From: Rhabdophis nuchalis | Taxonomy: Eukaryota > Chordata > Lepidosauria > Squamata > Natricidae | DNA: 64,000 nt | Reading direction: 5' to 3' | Assembly: GCA_039707465.1 (NCBI GenBank) | Contig: CM077644.1 | Coordinates: forward strand, 219,456,962 to 219,520,961 | Part shown: in pieces, positions 46,801 through 61,800 of the stretch | Position numbering within the stretch: the first letter of the stretch is position 1 | Layout: each line of letters opens with the position of its first letter | Position numbers and translations under genes: made by a program | The notes under the pieces: model-generated | Databases searched by the model: none | Seen by the model: only the letters and a program-made list of their open reading frames with translations | Told to the model about the DNA's origin: nothing

Positions 46801-49800
46801 GCTTCAATGCAAGAGGAAAGGAAGACAGAGGAATGATCAATGAGTGGCCTGGTGCAATGACTATGTGGAGAAGAGGAAAGGGGTGAAGCCCCAGAGTTTT
46901 TCTTGCCCTACCTGTGCTTCATAATTTGTCTGGGATTTTGTTTCAGTTAAACCTCAGGACCACTAAGACACTATTGCTTTCCGTTTGGTCATATGGTGAC
47001 CTTCCCAAAACAGGTCCAACCTACCTTCGCAATCATACGACGTTTGTTCCTTGTGTGTATACCTCTAGAGCACTGGTGCCAAACACAAGGCCCACGGGCT
47101 GGATCCAGCCCATGGGGCTATCCTGGAAAATGTAAGGGGCCAGCCCGTGTCACTTCAGCCTGGTCTACCCAATACGAAGAGGAAACATACCAGCAGTTTG
47201 GGGATTGGCGTCAAGCTGGCCACACCCACCCAGTCAGCCACACTCAGTGAGTGGCATCAAGCTGGCCAAGCCCACTCAGATCAACCACAGCCCTGATTTG
47301 GCCCTCAATGAAATTGAGTTTGACACCCCTGCTCTAGAGGCATATACATGAGCGACTGCTTTATCTTCACTTTCATATTTCAAACTGTGTGTCTGAACAA
47401 ATCTGCTCATACAGTAATATGATTTCCCTCAGGTAATCAGTTGACTATAACATAGTCATTTTTTTACTTCAATTATTACCTGATAATCAGAAATACCAAG
47501 AGCCAGGATCAATAAATTATTGAAGAAAAAATATAGTTGTAATGCACACAGGAGTTTGTTCTAATCCGTTCAGTGGTTACTTACTTGCTGGTCAACATGC
47601 AGGATTGGGCTGTCAACTGAATAGGCTTCTGCAAGAAATTAGCCTTTTTCTGTACAGTCCCTCATAAAAATGAGCATCTCTTATGAACTAATGTCTTGTT
47701 TTATATCTTGTGGTCAGGGATATATTTATTCAAGATTGAGGAAAATCATTTTATCTTACCTTCACATTGGATTTCTTGGAAAAATTAACCACCACTCCCC
47801 AACCAAAGTCATCATCTTCATTTTTCACCTAAGAACATTCAGATATTAAACTTGTATATTATTTTGTATAAGGGAATGCTTTTTATTAAAGTAGTTAGGT
47901 AAAGTAATGCTTATAAAAAGACTATAGTGGCTGGGGAATTCTGGGAATTGAAGTTCACACAACATATAGCTGGCAAAGTTGAGAAACATTGCTCTAAAAG
48001 ATTACCATGGACTGGCTGCATGCTAGAAGTGTTCCAAGATAGGGTAACAGTAGTGTTAAATGAGAGATGACATATGAGCACAGTGGTCTCAGTGAGATGA
48101 AATGCTTGGTGGGTAGGCTTGGTGTATGATTCAGGTGAAGTTTGGTGTTTATGTATGGAGAGTGTGAGATGTTCCTATATGGGCATGGCATAAAGCATGT
48201 TTTTAAAATTAAAAATTAAAAATTAAAATTTTTATTATTTTAATTAGGGTTAATTTGGTTTTTTCCACATTTTGGCCAATATTTTAATGATGTTTTTAAT
48301 TATGCCTTTTAATAGCTTTTTCTAACTTTTATATATTTGTGTTTTATTTTGGCTGTACAATGCCCTGAGTCCTTCGGGAGTAGGGCGGTATAAAAAACCA
48401 ATAAACCTAAACCTATTAGAAAATGCAGGGACCCAATTTGTGTGATCTTAGGGATGATGAGTACATAGGATGAGAAGTCATTTTAGAGCCAGAGGACCTA
48501 AATAGCTTGGGGTCATTGTCCTTCTGAAGCACAAATATACTTCTCAATATCTATTCAGTTGATGCTCTGAATTACATCCTCCCCCCTAAATTTCCAATCA
48601 CAATTTATAAACAATATTATAAAGTACTGTTTTTTATTATCAGAAGATGACTAACTAAACTGAAATATATCAAACCACCTATTAGAAAATCGAAAACAAA
48701 AAAACAAGTATCATATATACATTCTCCAGAACATCCTAGTAAAGTATTCAAAGCATTAAAATAATATTATATCAGGAAAATAAGTCCTCACAAATACTAA
48801 TATTAGACATTATTCAATCACTGATCTTAATAGAAATGGGTCTCTAAAATATTTTCCAATGTACAATAAAAACACATAATTTGGGTAGATTTGCTATACT
48901 GAATTTCTGATGTTTTGGGTTTTTTATTGTTACTAAATATAAATGTATTTTAATGGAATCACACTTTAAATTAACTGTCCAAATTGTGAGAATGTTTAGT
49001 CATGTCCAACTTCCGTTCTGCATAGTCTAATATGTTTCCTGTAACTATGATGGATCTAAGCCATATACTGAATGTTTGGTAATTAAGGGTTAAAGTTACA
49101 AACATAGTCGCTAAATATATGAAATCACTATGTTGAAGGACAATGGTATTTAAAACTTGACTCTGTTTTTGGAAAGTACACATTTTAAAAATGCAGAAGA
49201 TTACTATTAGTAACTTACTTTTACCAGTCTTCCAGGTTGTAAAAATGGCAAGCAGTACTTTGGCTTATGAATATATTCCTCTATTTCTTTACCCAGTTTA
49301 GCAAGTTGCTGTCTAATTTTATAATAGATGATCACATTTTCTTCATTTGGAATTTCGATCTCATTATACTGTTGTTCCAAATTATTAACTTCTGCAAATA
49401 CATATTGTAAAAAAAGGTGTTATATCAAGGACCCAATATTCTAATGAATTATGATTCTGATTTTTCCCAGAAAAAGGACACTATCTACTCATAGAAAAAT
49501 ATCTGCAGGGCATAGCAACTATGTTCTCTCCCATTTCCTTCTCAACGTGTCCCAGAACATTAGGAATCTCATAGGGAGCAATATGTTTTATGCTGACTTA
49601 ACTGCCAAGAGAGGACCGAACAGGATTTATGTTGATGAGAATGTGTAGAGTGGTTTATCCGCTATTCTTATTTTTGAAGACCAGTTTGCACCATTATATT
49701 ATTAAAATCTTCATTATATTAACATTTATTTGTTTTAATACAACAGGATGCAGAGAATATTGGTATATTTGTCCAAAAGGTTCAGGAAAGTTAGTGGTAA

Positions 49801-52800
49801 ATTTCAACTTGTTGGTATGTCTTAAAAGGCCTCCAATATTTTAAGAATGTTGTGCTTTCTATTAATTCTTATATTTTTAAAACAGCAAAATCTGATGAAT
49901 TTTAACCTGAAGCTCTACTCAAAAGGTCTCAATTAGGAGATTCCAAGCATATAATAGGGGAACATGTGACTCTTATGTATTGCTGAAATACTGCTGTTCT
50001 AGAGCTCTTTCCTAGAAGTTTCATGCCCACATATCAGAGTAGGCTGTATAATGGCCAGACTCTATAAGATAATATTACCATTATCTTTATAGTATCTTAG
50101 CTGAAACTATAAAGCAAACAGACCTAGTGGCTGCCCTATTTCAGCTACAGCAATTTTTCCTAGATACAATAATAAACCCTCTGATCACATTATCTTAGTG
50201 GACAAAGTACGAATTGTGCAACTAATTCTGCAGACCCCAAGAGATTTAAAAAAAATCATTAAAAATGTGTAAGACACAACATAATGATTCAGAGTGGTTC
50301 ACAAATTAAACTAAAAATGCACATATAAAAAAACCAGAATAAAACAAAGCAAACCAAAAGCACAAAAGAAAAAAAATACTGGAAAAATTATGCCTATTTG
50401 ACCTTCTGGCCTGGAGAGACCTGTATAATTAAGAAGAGGCCTTTCTTTGTTCCAGTTGTAGTTTATTCAGTTATGTGGGTCTTTGCCATAGACAGAGCTG
50501 AATCCATGGGGAGACCCATAAATGGTGCCTTAAATGTGTGGGATAGACTGTATGGTTGTTTCCAACCTCAAAAACCTGCATGGAAAATCTCCTTTGAAAC
50601 AGTGGGTCATCTATGGTTTAGCATTTATGTTTTATTCAAAGAAAGGAAATAAGAAACTACCGAGTATTCTCCAGCACTGTGGGAAGAGCCATTGTGCTAA
50701 ATTGCGGTTTTGTAACAGGGTAACAATTGCAGCAGAGAACACTGTGGAAGTAAACACTTTAGCATAATTGTACATCAACTTTCAAACTATTAGGTATTGT
50801 GCAAAACTTACTTTCAACTACTCCTGGAATAGCTCTGTAATGCTGGAACTGGTAAAAAGATTTTTCTAACATGTATTCTGGATTTATTTCTTCTACACGC
50901 AGCAAATTTAGTACCATGTTGTAGGTCAAATGGAAAGCGCTGTTTAAAGGGTCAGCAGATCCCTAGAAAGAAAAATAACATTAGCTAAATCAGATAGCAT
51001 AAGGAATTAGAATCATGAAAGATTTTATCTGAGGACAGAAGTTATCCCTCTATTTTAAATACCATATTTTTCGGAGTATAAGATGCACCAAGGTTTTGAA
51101 GAGGCAAATTAAAAAAAAAAGTTTTTGCACTCTGCAAACCTCCCAAAAACGGCCTGGGGTTGTTGTTTATTCCCAGCCCCTTTTTTGAGGAAAAAAAAGG
51201 TATGTCTTATACTCCAAAAAATATAGTAATGCCTGAATGAATACAACTTGTGCCTAGTAAGAAGTCTGCCAAACATTTCAGATGTCATATAATTCCAAAG
51301 TAGGTCTAACAGGCAAACCTGCATACATAACAGGGAATCCATACATAGGGAATCCTCTCAACATGGAAGATGCAAATTTCATAGATTCCCATCTTCCTCT
51401 CTAATCCTCCCAACAATGACACAGACCATAAGTATGTTGACTTAAAAGAACAAATTATTTTTGCTATTATTACTGAAAGCCGTCATTACTATATTCCTCA
51501 GTCTATTTGTCCTAGCAGGCAAGGTTTTTTTTTTGTTTAGAGTCTTTAGAAGGTAGTATAAAGTAATTTCCTTAGTGATAATGAGGTTGTCTCTTTGGAC
51601 AGCTGAAGTACTAATGGCTCAGAAGGGAGAAGCATGATGATTTAGAAACGCTTTCTCTTTAGGAACCTGTACCTAGATTTCTACTGGTAGACTGTTGTGC
51701 TTGCAGGCTTTCCTGTACTGAACAGGCAATCTATTACTGCCTAACACATAAGCCATCACTGTTTTAGAGATACAAAAGAGGGAAGTGCCATCTTGCCCAG
51801 CCCCTGCAAAACTTCTCAGAAGGAACTGCCTCAAAAATGTCATACACCATAACTCATATCTAGAGGATAGGGGCGGGTGAGGATTCTCAAAGCTATATTT
51901 TCTCTGATGGCTCTATTTTTTCTAAGCAGTTAAATGTAGAGAAGAATTACTGGAGGAGGGGAAAATGGTTCTTATGGTTCATGCAAAATTATTTTCACAC
52001 AACCATTTTTGCTTTCTAAGAAGGCCCATAAAATTCAAGCCACCAACCACTCCTAACATTTTTAGATTTTGCCTCAAGCCCTATCAGAGGTATTAATGGT
52101 TTTGTCAGGAAATATGTACCAGCTTTCTTAGACTGAAAACCATGAGCTGAAAGGAAATCCCAATGACAGATGCAATGGCATTTTTTAAAATAAGATTTAC
52201 ATGGTCAATGCTTTAGCAAGATAACAGGACCCATCTCCCAAGCTGTATGACCTTATGGTCCAAACAACTCCTACAGCAATTTCCCAGATATCAGGATGCT
52301 AACAAATTGTCTAAGATCATAGGTCATCATCAGACTCAATGCATTTCTTGGGCCACAAAAGAGCACCTCTGTCACATTCAGACTCCAATGGCAGAAATTA
52401 AAGGCAGATGTTACGCAATAACAGAGAACCATCCAGGAAGAAAGATTCATGTGAATCATTCATTAGCTTTATTGTCAACAGGGTATCAAATGTATACACA
52501 GAGTCTTGAAAACTGAGTAAGCCAAAATCCTAGCATTCATTTATTAAGGAATTTATTGACAGGGTATCTGAAAGGCATGTGAATCCCTTTTTGCCAGAAT
52601 CCAAAACGTTAAGGGCTAGTTATCATTTTCCAGATAAGACTGACCCTGAAACCACATCTGCTTATTGTTAAGTGTGTTTTGAAATATGGCCATTTCTTTT
52701 CCAGTCCCAAAATCATTTCCAGAGATTATCTTTATAGCAGCTATGTTAGATGAATCCCTGGTCAAAACTAAAGTAAAAAAGAAAGGCTTCCTGTCAGGGT

Positions 52801-55800
52801 CAAGCTACCTGTGGAAACAATAACAGGCCCAGCAGCCACCCAGGAACTATCATTTTTCTGTCACATATCATGTTAGCCAAAAGCAGAAGTAGGGAACTGT
52901 GGGTCCTTTATGACTTCTGGACTTCAACTTCCAGAATTCTGCTGCCTCTGGAATTCTGGGAGCTGAAGTCCTCAGGTCTTAAAGGACCCATCGTTTCCCA
53001 TCCCTGGTCTAAAGCATTAATCTTTGAAGATCCAATAGTATGGGGCCATCTTTGTCTACTTTCCTAGCACTGGATCCTCACCATATATTTTAAAACAAGT
53101 GCTCTGTAGTAGATAGATCTGCTCTTGAAGCAAAAATTGTGAGAATTGATCAGATCAGTGTCAAACAACAAATATAACATGGATCTGATCAATTGGCCCA
53201 TAGCACAGAGCTTTCTGGACCTTGGTTCACTCAAACACCTACAATAAGAACATCCAAAAATCAAACATGAGTTTTAAGATCCTCTGCAATACTTTAAATG
53301 GCAGATACTCAAAAACCTGGACGAGTGATTCTCAAAAGTGTTTTCCTGAAATACCAGAGAGCTCTAGAAATCCAGCAAGTGGCTCACCTCAGACACCCTA
53401 TATTAATAGGGCGTAGACTGTTCCCTAACTGTGCAAAGGGTCTTTTGGCAAGAGTCTGCTTACCATTTCAGTGCTCATGTTAACAAGTCAGATAAAATCC
53501 TAATTTTATCTAACTTGCCTATATAACACTGAATCCTTAAAGACACACTAAATATCTCCACAATGCCACTATAGACAAAGGAAATGATCGCAGGTATGCT
53601 GCTTTTCATTCTTGAAATTCTCAATATTTTGCAATTTGCTTTCTTAAAATAAAAAATTAGCTGTCTGGAATATTATTTTTTTTTTTTACAAAATGGTTTA
53701 AAGAAAACCATCAGAACACTAAATACTGTACCACTGCTGAATGCCAAGTCATCCTCTCCTGCCAGGTATTTCATGCCAGACTCTGGCTGGTAGGTCACAT
53801 CCTTTGACAAACTGAGGTCTTGTTAAGTTTTTCAAAGCCTTCCCACACATGCAATGTTTGGAAACATATGCAGATGAGTTAATGTAAAACCAGGCAATCC
53901 TGCAATTAGGAGTTCAGCTGATATTTATACATGGAGCCTCTACAGTAGCACAGATTCCAGCTTATTTGAAGACTTGTGCCTTCATCTTGCAATAAATGGG
54001 CCAGAGGATGACTTTCAACGACAAATTAACCAGAAAGATAAATGTAAAATGTGGTGTCTTCTTCAGGAACAAAATAAACAGTAAAACACGAAGTAAAACT
54101 AAATGTGAATGCATCACAAAACTTCCTTAGTGTTCTTCATCAAGACCAGCAACTATCTGTCTGATTATCTGTTGCAACAGCACTGAGGACAGCATTACCA
54201 ACTGTGATCTGAAGGGATCACACAGCGACATTTAATTCTCAGTTTCAGGATCCTAACCTATCATTATAATGTGATTTAGTATATTTAGGATCCTAGCATA
54301 CATTCCCAAGACATTCCCAATTAGTGATACTTTTCTGAACTACAGCATGTTTTTACAATAATAAATATGCAAAAAATTGGGCACAGGAATGCAATAAAAA
54401 GTCAGCTGGTACTTGTACAAATTTTCCAGCTTATTAAAGAAATAATGAAAATGGTGCTCCTTTTGCCAAATTCTGGAACTCGGGCTTATATGTCTATATC
54501 AGGAAATTAGCCTTAAAAATTAGCTTTTGAATTGACCTTCCTTGAAATAAACCTTATTAGGAAAAAACAATGCCCTAGTGGCTAGTACTAAAATATCTAA
54601 GCTATAACTAAAACATTACAGTATAGTACAGGACAAAGTATTGGCAGAATACCATGCTCTTCAGCTATCATAGCCAAGAATATATATTTATGTTAATACC
54701 AGAACGAATTACTGTCACTGCATGTTTCTGTACGCACTATCACTGTATGCTAAAGGACAGTATGACATTCATTCAGATGAGAAGAAAAAATATTACAAAG
54801 TTTACGCAATAGTTTAAACATAATTATTATTATTTTAGGCTTACAACAACAGCATATCTATTGGCATTGCCAAATGAATCACCTATCTATTTTCGGTCCT
54901 TGTACCCAGTAAAATAATTAATGAATTTATCTTTTCTCTTCTGGTGGGAATGACAGGCCAGTATTGAATGTACATGCGATAAGCTATATATTTCCCAGTT
55001 TCATCATGGTGTGCATCTTATGTCAGTTGCAATCAAAGAGACAATGGACATCAAGAGAAATGGCAAGCTTATAGAATAGAAAGAACAGTTTTAATTACGA
55101 ACTGCCTGTTCTGCATATGATGAATGCATATTTATGAAACAAAGGCTCTGGTTTGTTTATACTACTCCATATCCTCAATCAAAATTCCCCACAATGATCC
55201 ACAAAATATGCTGCGTTATTTTGTACTATTTTAAATAAAAGGAATAACTCAAGTTATTTGATTTAAAAAATCACCTTAACTATGCGTTCAGTTCATTGGA
55301 ATGTATTCTATAAACATGCACACACAACTCAGCATTTTCAGTTCATGCAATATGATGTGCCAATCAGTAACTGATAACAAATATCTGATTGTTTGAAACC
55401 TAGAGTGCCTCAGTTTAAAAACAAAGCTGTAATAACTTACATATTGATCACAAGTATACTTGATGAAGTATACTTGAACTGGGCCAAAAGAGAAACAAAA
55501 TGGAACCTAGAACATCTTTGATAGAAACTTTAAAATTTGAATGCAATCAGTACTAATGCAAATGAGCATGCTGCATGGTAAAATTCTAGGGATGCCAAAT
55601 CAGAGTAGATCTTAACCCACAAATGCAATCCATATTGTTCTGACTTAAATAGGTCTGACCTGTATCCATAACAAGGTAAATTATTCCCAGTTCCAGAAGG
55701 TAAAGTTCCACAAAAATAAAGGCTATTCCAGAATTTAGACCAGAACAGAGCATTCCAGAAATGCATTAGGCTATTTTACATTTAATTACATGTTTCTCAC

Positions 55801-58800
55801 ACATTTTCAGAACTTTCTAATCAGACATCAAAATACCTTTAGAAGCTGTTTTCCAATTGTTGGACTCATCTTTTCATCCACCATTAAAATGACTATTCCT
55901 CGATCATCCATGCCTCGGCGGCCAGCACGGCCAGACATCTGAATGTATTCACCTGAGGAAATCTGAAAATATAAAGAAATTAAGACAAAATACTAATGCA
56001 CCCTCTACCACCATCAGTATATTATATCCAACATAATACAGTAAAATAATTCACATCTTAACTCTACAATGTATCATTTCTCTCTCAAAACTCTTCTAAT
56101 TAGAGCTGGACAGATGAGTCCATCTTCTGGTGAACAACAAGACGCTACCCAGTAAATCTGGCTATTGGAAGCACAGCAACACTGTAATACAGGTTATTCC
56201 CAGGGTGAGTGAGAGCAAGTTTTACAATACTGTAACCAAAAGCCACATCTATGGAGACAAACATAGCTACTTAAAACTAGATGGCTCTATCCAGCCCCCC
56301 AACCGTGGCCAGGGGGGCTTTTTTCCAGGTCTGCCTGGTCCGCCAGTTGTGTCCCTTGCTAGACCGGGACGCCCTTCACACAGTCACTCATGCACTCGTG
56401 GCATCCCGTCTGGACTATGGAAACGCTCTCTACATGGGGCTCCCCTTGAGGTGCACCCGAAGACTACAGCTAGTGCAGAATGCGGCCGCGTGGGTGATCT
56501 TGGGAGCCTCACGGCTTCCCATATAACACCTCTCCTGCGCGAGCTGCACTAGCTGCCTGTGGTTTTTCGGGTGCGCTTCAAGGTGTTGATTATCATCTTT
56601 AAAGCGCTCCATGGCACGGGTCCTAGTTATTTGCAAGACCGCCTCCTACCCCACACATCCCTTCGACCGATCCGCTCCCACAGAGAGGGCCTTCTCCGGG
56701 TGCCTACAGCCGGGCAATGCCGGCTCGCGACGCCCAGGGGAAGAGCCTTCTTTGTGGCAGGCCTTGCCCTCTGGAACGAGCTACCCCCTGATCTTAGAAA
56801 CATCTCGGACCTGCGCCTCTTCCGCCAAAACCTAAAGACTCACTTCTTTCACCTAGCTGGCCTGGCCTAACTTCCGAGACTATATCATCGACTGATTTTA
56901 AATTAAATTAAGTGAATAAGGGGTTTTAAATTGATTTTAGCACAGGTATTATCTAATTTAATAGGATTTTATTGATTTTATGATGTATTTATTCTTTGTA
57001 TTGTCTTTTTCGTGTTTTAATTTCCTGTGCACCACCCCGAGTCCCTTCTGGGAGAGTGGCGCGGTATATAAATCCAATAAAATAAAATAAAAATCAAATA
57101 AAAATCAGATGATTGCCCCATAATGCCTATTTAACAGCATTCATGCTGTTGTGGTGGTTAACCGAACATCTTTCCTTATCAAAGTATTGTGATGATATAC
57201 AGAGGTTGTCTCTGGATGTGCCCATGTTTTCTGCAACAAAATATTACTTCTCTCCCTTTATTGTATGTTTGGGATAGATTCTTAAGAGCCTCTGCACAGT
57301 TAGGTTTCTAACAAGGCTATTTTCTAGGATGGACTGGACTCATTGGGAAGCATTATTTTGTGCAAGAAACAGGGAATTGATCTTATTATCATCAACTCCC
57401 AATGGAAATTGTACTCATCTCCTCTAAGAGTGCCAGAATCTACTCAATTGCCAGAATCTACTCAATTCTACTTGCTGAGATTAAGGCAGCAATACAGGTA
57501 AGAATATTGATCAATACCTGAAGGGAGTATTTCTTAAGATTGTGAGTACCAAGCTGGAGGTCATATAAGGGAGCAATATATAGCCTGAGGTGAAAGTGTC
57601 ACAACCCTGAGTATATGGGTCTACCCATCTAGACCTTTCTTTCACCTAGCTGGCCTAGCCTAGATCCCGAGATCATTTTTACAAACTGAGTTTTAATTAT
57701 TTTAATCTTTGGTAATTTTTATTATTTTAGTGTATTTTTAGCACAGGTTAGCTTCAAATTTAATCATATTTTAATATTTATAGTTTTATTTATCTATATG
57801 TCTGTATGTGTGCATTTTAACTTCCTGTGCACCGCCCCAAGTCCCTTCTGGGAGATGGGTGCGGTATAAAAATCAAATAAAATCAAAATAAAATAAAATC
57901 ATCTATGCAGCATATTTTCAATTGATCCTTTCGCCAGCCTGCCTTTAGGAAATCCAAGAAGTGAGAGATTCCTGACACCGGAGTCATACATTTCTGGGTT
58001 TTATTTTATTTTTTATTTATTTTATTTACATTTATATCCCGCCCTTCTCCGCAGATGACCCAGGGCGGCACACAGGAAATTTAAAAACATACAAAATACA
58101 AAATAAATACACAATTTAAAATATAAATTAAACCATCTTATCCTATGCTAAAAACCCAATTTTAAAATACCCGATTTAAAACTATCTAGATCATGGTTCA
58201 AAGTTGTATTATCGATCAATAAAAGCTTGGTGGTAACCAGGTGCCCTGAGGTCAGGATGATCAAATGAACTTGTGCATAAAAGAAGTGAAAGATAAACCA
58301 GTCCTCCAACAGAAAGCAAATATAGGGCAATACATGTTACTGTCTATTAACAAAGGAAAACAATTCACTACCAAATCATCCTGTCCCAGCTTGCATCTTA
58401 TGATTGCAATTTCTGTAATTCCTATCCTACATATTCTTTGTGTACTGGCTGGCTGATAGTTAATTCCAATACATTTCAGGATTCTTAAATTAACAATTAA
58501 CAACAAAAGAATAAGATACTCTGGTATCTTATAAGGTCTCCCTGCTATTCTAATATGGACGCATGATTGCATGTTTACTAGTTGTGAACAAAACTGAAAA
58601 TATTCCAGATTTGGGATGGATACATTTCAACAGCCCCTGTGCACAAAACATATATATTCCAGGTCTACCCCATATCAATATGTATGGTCTCTAACCAGAC
58701 AGGACACATCCATGCAAAAGACAGTTCACAGATATCATGTTTCCTCACTTCCCAATGCTTACCCATCGAAAATCTTTCCCATCATACTTCCGGGCACTTG

Positions 58801-61800
58801 TAAACAGCACAGTCCTTGCTGGCATGTTTATTCCCATAGCAAAAGTCTCTGTAGCAAATAAGGCCTAAGTGAAGGCAGAAATGTATTAAAAAAAATCATT
58901 ACCAGATACTAAAGTACCCAGATTCAACTATATAGTTTAAAGTCATAAGTAAAAAAAAAGCAGACAACTAACAAATTCTCAATATACAATTTCCACAGTA
59001 TAAGATAAAGGTAAATGTTCCCCTCACACATATGTACTAGTCATTCCCGACTCTAGGGGGCAATGCTCATCTCCGTTTCAAAGCTGAAGAGCCAGCGCTG
59101 TCTGAAGACATTCCACGGTCACGTGGCTGGCATGACTAAATGCCAAAGGTCCATGGAACACTGTTACCTTCTTACCAAATGTGGTCCCTATTTTTCTACT
59201 TTCATTTTTACATGCTTTCGAACTGTTAGGTTGGCAGAAGCTGGGACAAATAACGGAAGCTCACTCCGTTACATGGCGCTAGGGAACTGCCTAACTGCCA
59301 ACCTTTGTGATCAACAAGCTCAGCGTCTTAGCCACTGAGCCACTGCATTCCACAATATAGGCGTGAGGTAAAAGATATTCGTTATTCTTTACTAGCCATT
59401 CCCGGCCACGCGTTGCTGTGTCCCAGTCTAGTTAAATGGCCAACCAATCTGTGTGTAGATGTACACCTGCACACACAAACACGTACACACAACCACTGTA
59501 TAACGCCAACCTACCTACCTACCGCATTTCTCCCGCCTTCTCTCTATTCCTATATCTGCCTACCTACCTACCTACTGTATTTTATGTCATGAAGGATGAC
59601 ATAATACCTGTGGCCCACTGCTCTCTTTGTATCCATCTACCTCCCCCCCCCTTTTTTACAATTTTTTACATTTCCGTTGCATGTACCTGGCACAGGTGTG
59701 ACATCTACACAATCTATATCTATATCATTGGTGCTGTATTTCAAAGGAACGTTGTGTGAAAATTTGGAAGCGATTGGTGCAGTACTTTTGGAGATTAGCG
59801 ATTTTGAACAAACTCTTGTTACATTTTTATTTATATTATTAAGGAAGGCCTTGAGCCGAGAGAGACCATTGTGCCTCAGACTTCCGGCTGTGAGTCCCTC
59901 TGCGTGAAGTGGGGCCTAGGGAGGCAGTTGGGCTTGCTGGTTGTATACCTGGCTCCCCGCTATGTAGCAGCAGCCCTGCCCGAGCTCCTGGAGGTGATCG
60001 CTACGGTGGCAGTGGAGACCCCCAGACTTATAGTCATGGGGGACTTTAACCTGCCATCGTTGGGCGAATCATCCGTGGTAGCTCGGGAGTTCATGGCTTC
60101 CATGACGGCCATGGACCTGACCCAAGTAATTCAGGGCCCCACCCACGAGGGTGGACATACGCCGGACCTCATCTTCGTCTCGGGCCAATGGAAAAGTGAT
60201 CTGGGTACAGGGGATATAGTCATCACACCCTTGTCATGGTCAGACCACTCACTTCTCCGGCTCGACTTTCCGACCGCTGCTCCCCTCCGCGGGGAGGCGG
60301 AACCAGAGTCACCAATCTGGTACCGCCCCAGGCGCTTGATGGACCCGGATGGGTTCCAGACAGCGCTTGGGCCATTTCCTGTATCCCTGACCCGTGCCCC
60401 GATGGAGGACCTCACGGCCGCATGGAATAGTGCGGCCGTGGGAGCCTTAGATCGGGTCGCGCCCTTGCGGCCTCTCTCGCGGCGGCGAACCACCCTGGCT
60501 CCTTGGTTCACTGAGGAGCTGCGGGTGATGAAACGCCGCAAGAGATGCCTAGAGAGAAGATGGAGGGCTAGCCGCTCTGAATCTGACCGGACACAGGTAA
60601 GAGCCCATTTACGGACTTACATTGTGGCGCTGAGGGTGGCCAAACGTCATCATTGTGCCACTCTCATAGCATCCGCAGAAAACCGCCCTGCCGCCCTGTT
60701 TAGGGTGACCCGCTCCCTCCTTCAACAGAGGGAGCGGGAAGCCCCACTACAGGGTAGAGCAGAGGAATTTGTGATTTTTCTGCAGGAGAAAACCGCCCAG
60801 ATACAGAGTGAGCTAACCCCCATTCATGGCCCAGTGGGATGCCACGAGAGAGATCTTGTTTGGGAGGAGTTTGACTCCGTTACTTCCGAGGATATGGACA
60901 GGCTACGTGGGCGACTGCGAGCCACCACATGTTTATTGGACCCGTGCCCCTCCTGGCTTGTACTGGCATCCTGGGAGGTGACACGAGGCTGGCTCCAAGA
61001 GGTTGTCAACGCATCCTTGAGTGAGGGTTCCTTGCCTGCCTCCCTAAAAGAGGCCATGGTGAGGCCCCTCCTCAAGAAGCCCTCTTTGGACCCAGCTCTT
61101 TTGAACAACTACCGTCCAGTCTCCAACCTTCCCTTCTTGGCGAAGGTTGTTGAGAGTGTGGTGGCACAACAGTTTCCCCGTCACCTGGAGGAAGTTGACT
61201 ATCTAGATCCGCGCCAGTCCGGCTTTCGGCCCGGGCATAGCACCGAGACGGCATTGGTCGCGTTGGTAGATGATCTCTGGAGGGCCAGAGATGGGGGATG
61301 TTCCTCCATCCTGGTTCTATTAGACCTCTCGGCGGCTTTCGATACCATCGACCATGGTATCCTATTGCATCGGCTGGGGGGGTTGGGGGTGGGAGGCACC
61401 GTTTTACGGTGGTTCTCCTCCTACCTCTCTGGCCGATCGCAATTTGTGCGGGCAGGAGAGCAGAGGTCGACCCCGAGACCCCTCACATGCGGGGTGCCTC
61501 AGGGGTCGGTCCTCTCGCCTCTCCTGTTTAACGCATACATGAAGCCGCTGGGCGAGATCATCCGTGGTTTTGGGGTAGAGTACCACCTGTACGCTGATGA
61601 CACCCAGCTGTACATATCTACCCCAAACCACCCCAACGATGCCGTAGCGGTGATGTGCCAGTGCCTGGAAGCCGTGTGGATCTGGATGGGAAGTAACGGA
61701 CTTAGGCTCAACCCGACCAAGACCGAGTGGCTGTGGTTTCCGGCTGCCCGATTCAACCAGCTCTCTCCAACGCTGGCCATAGGGGGCGAACATCTTGCCC

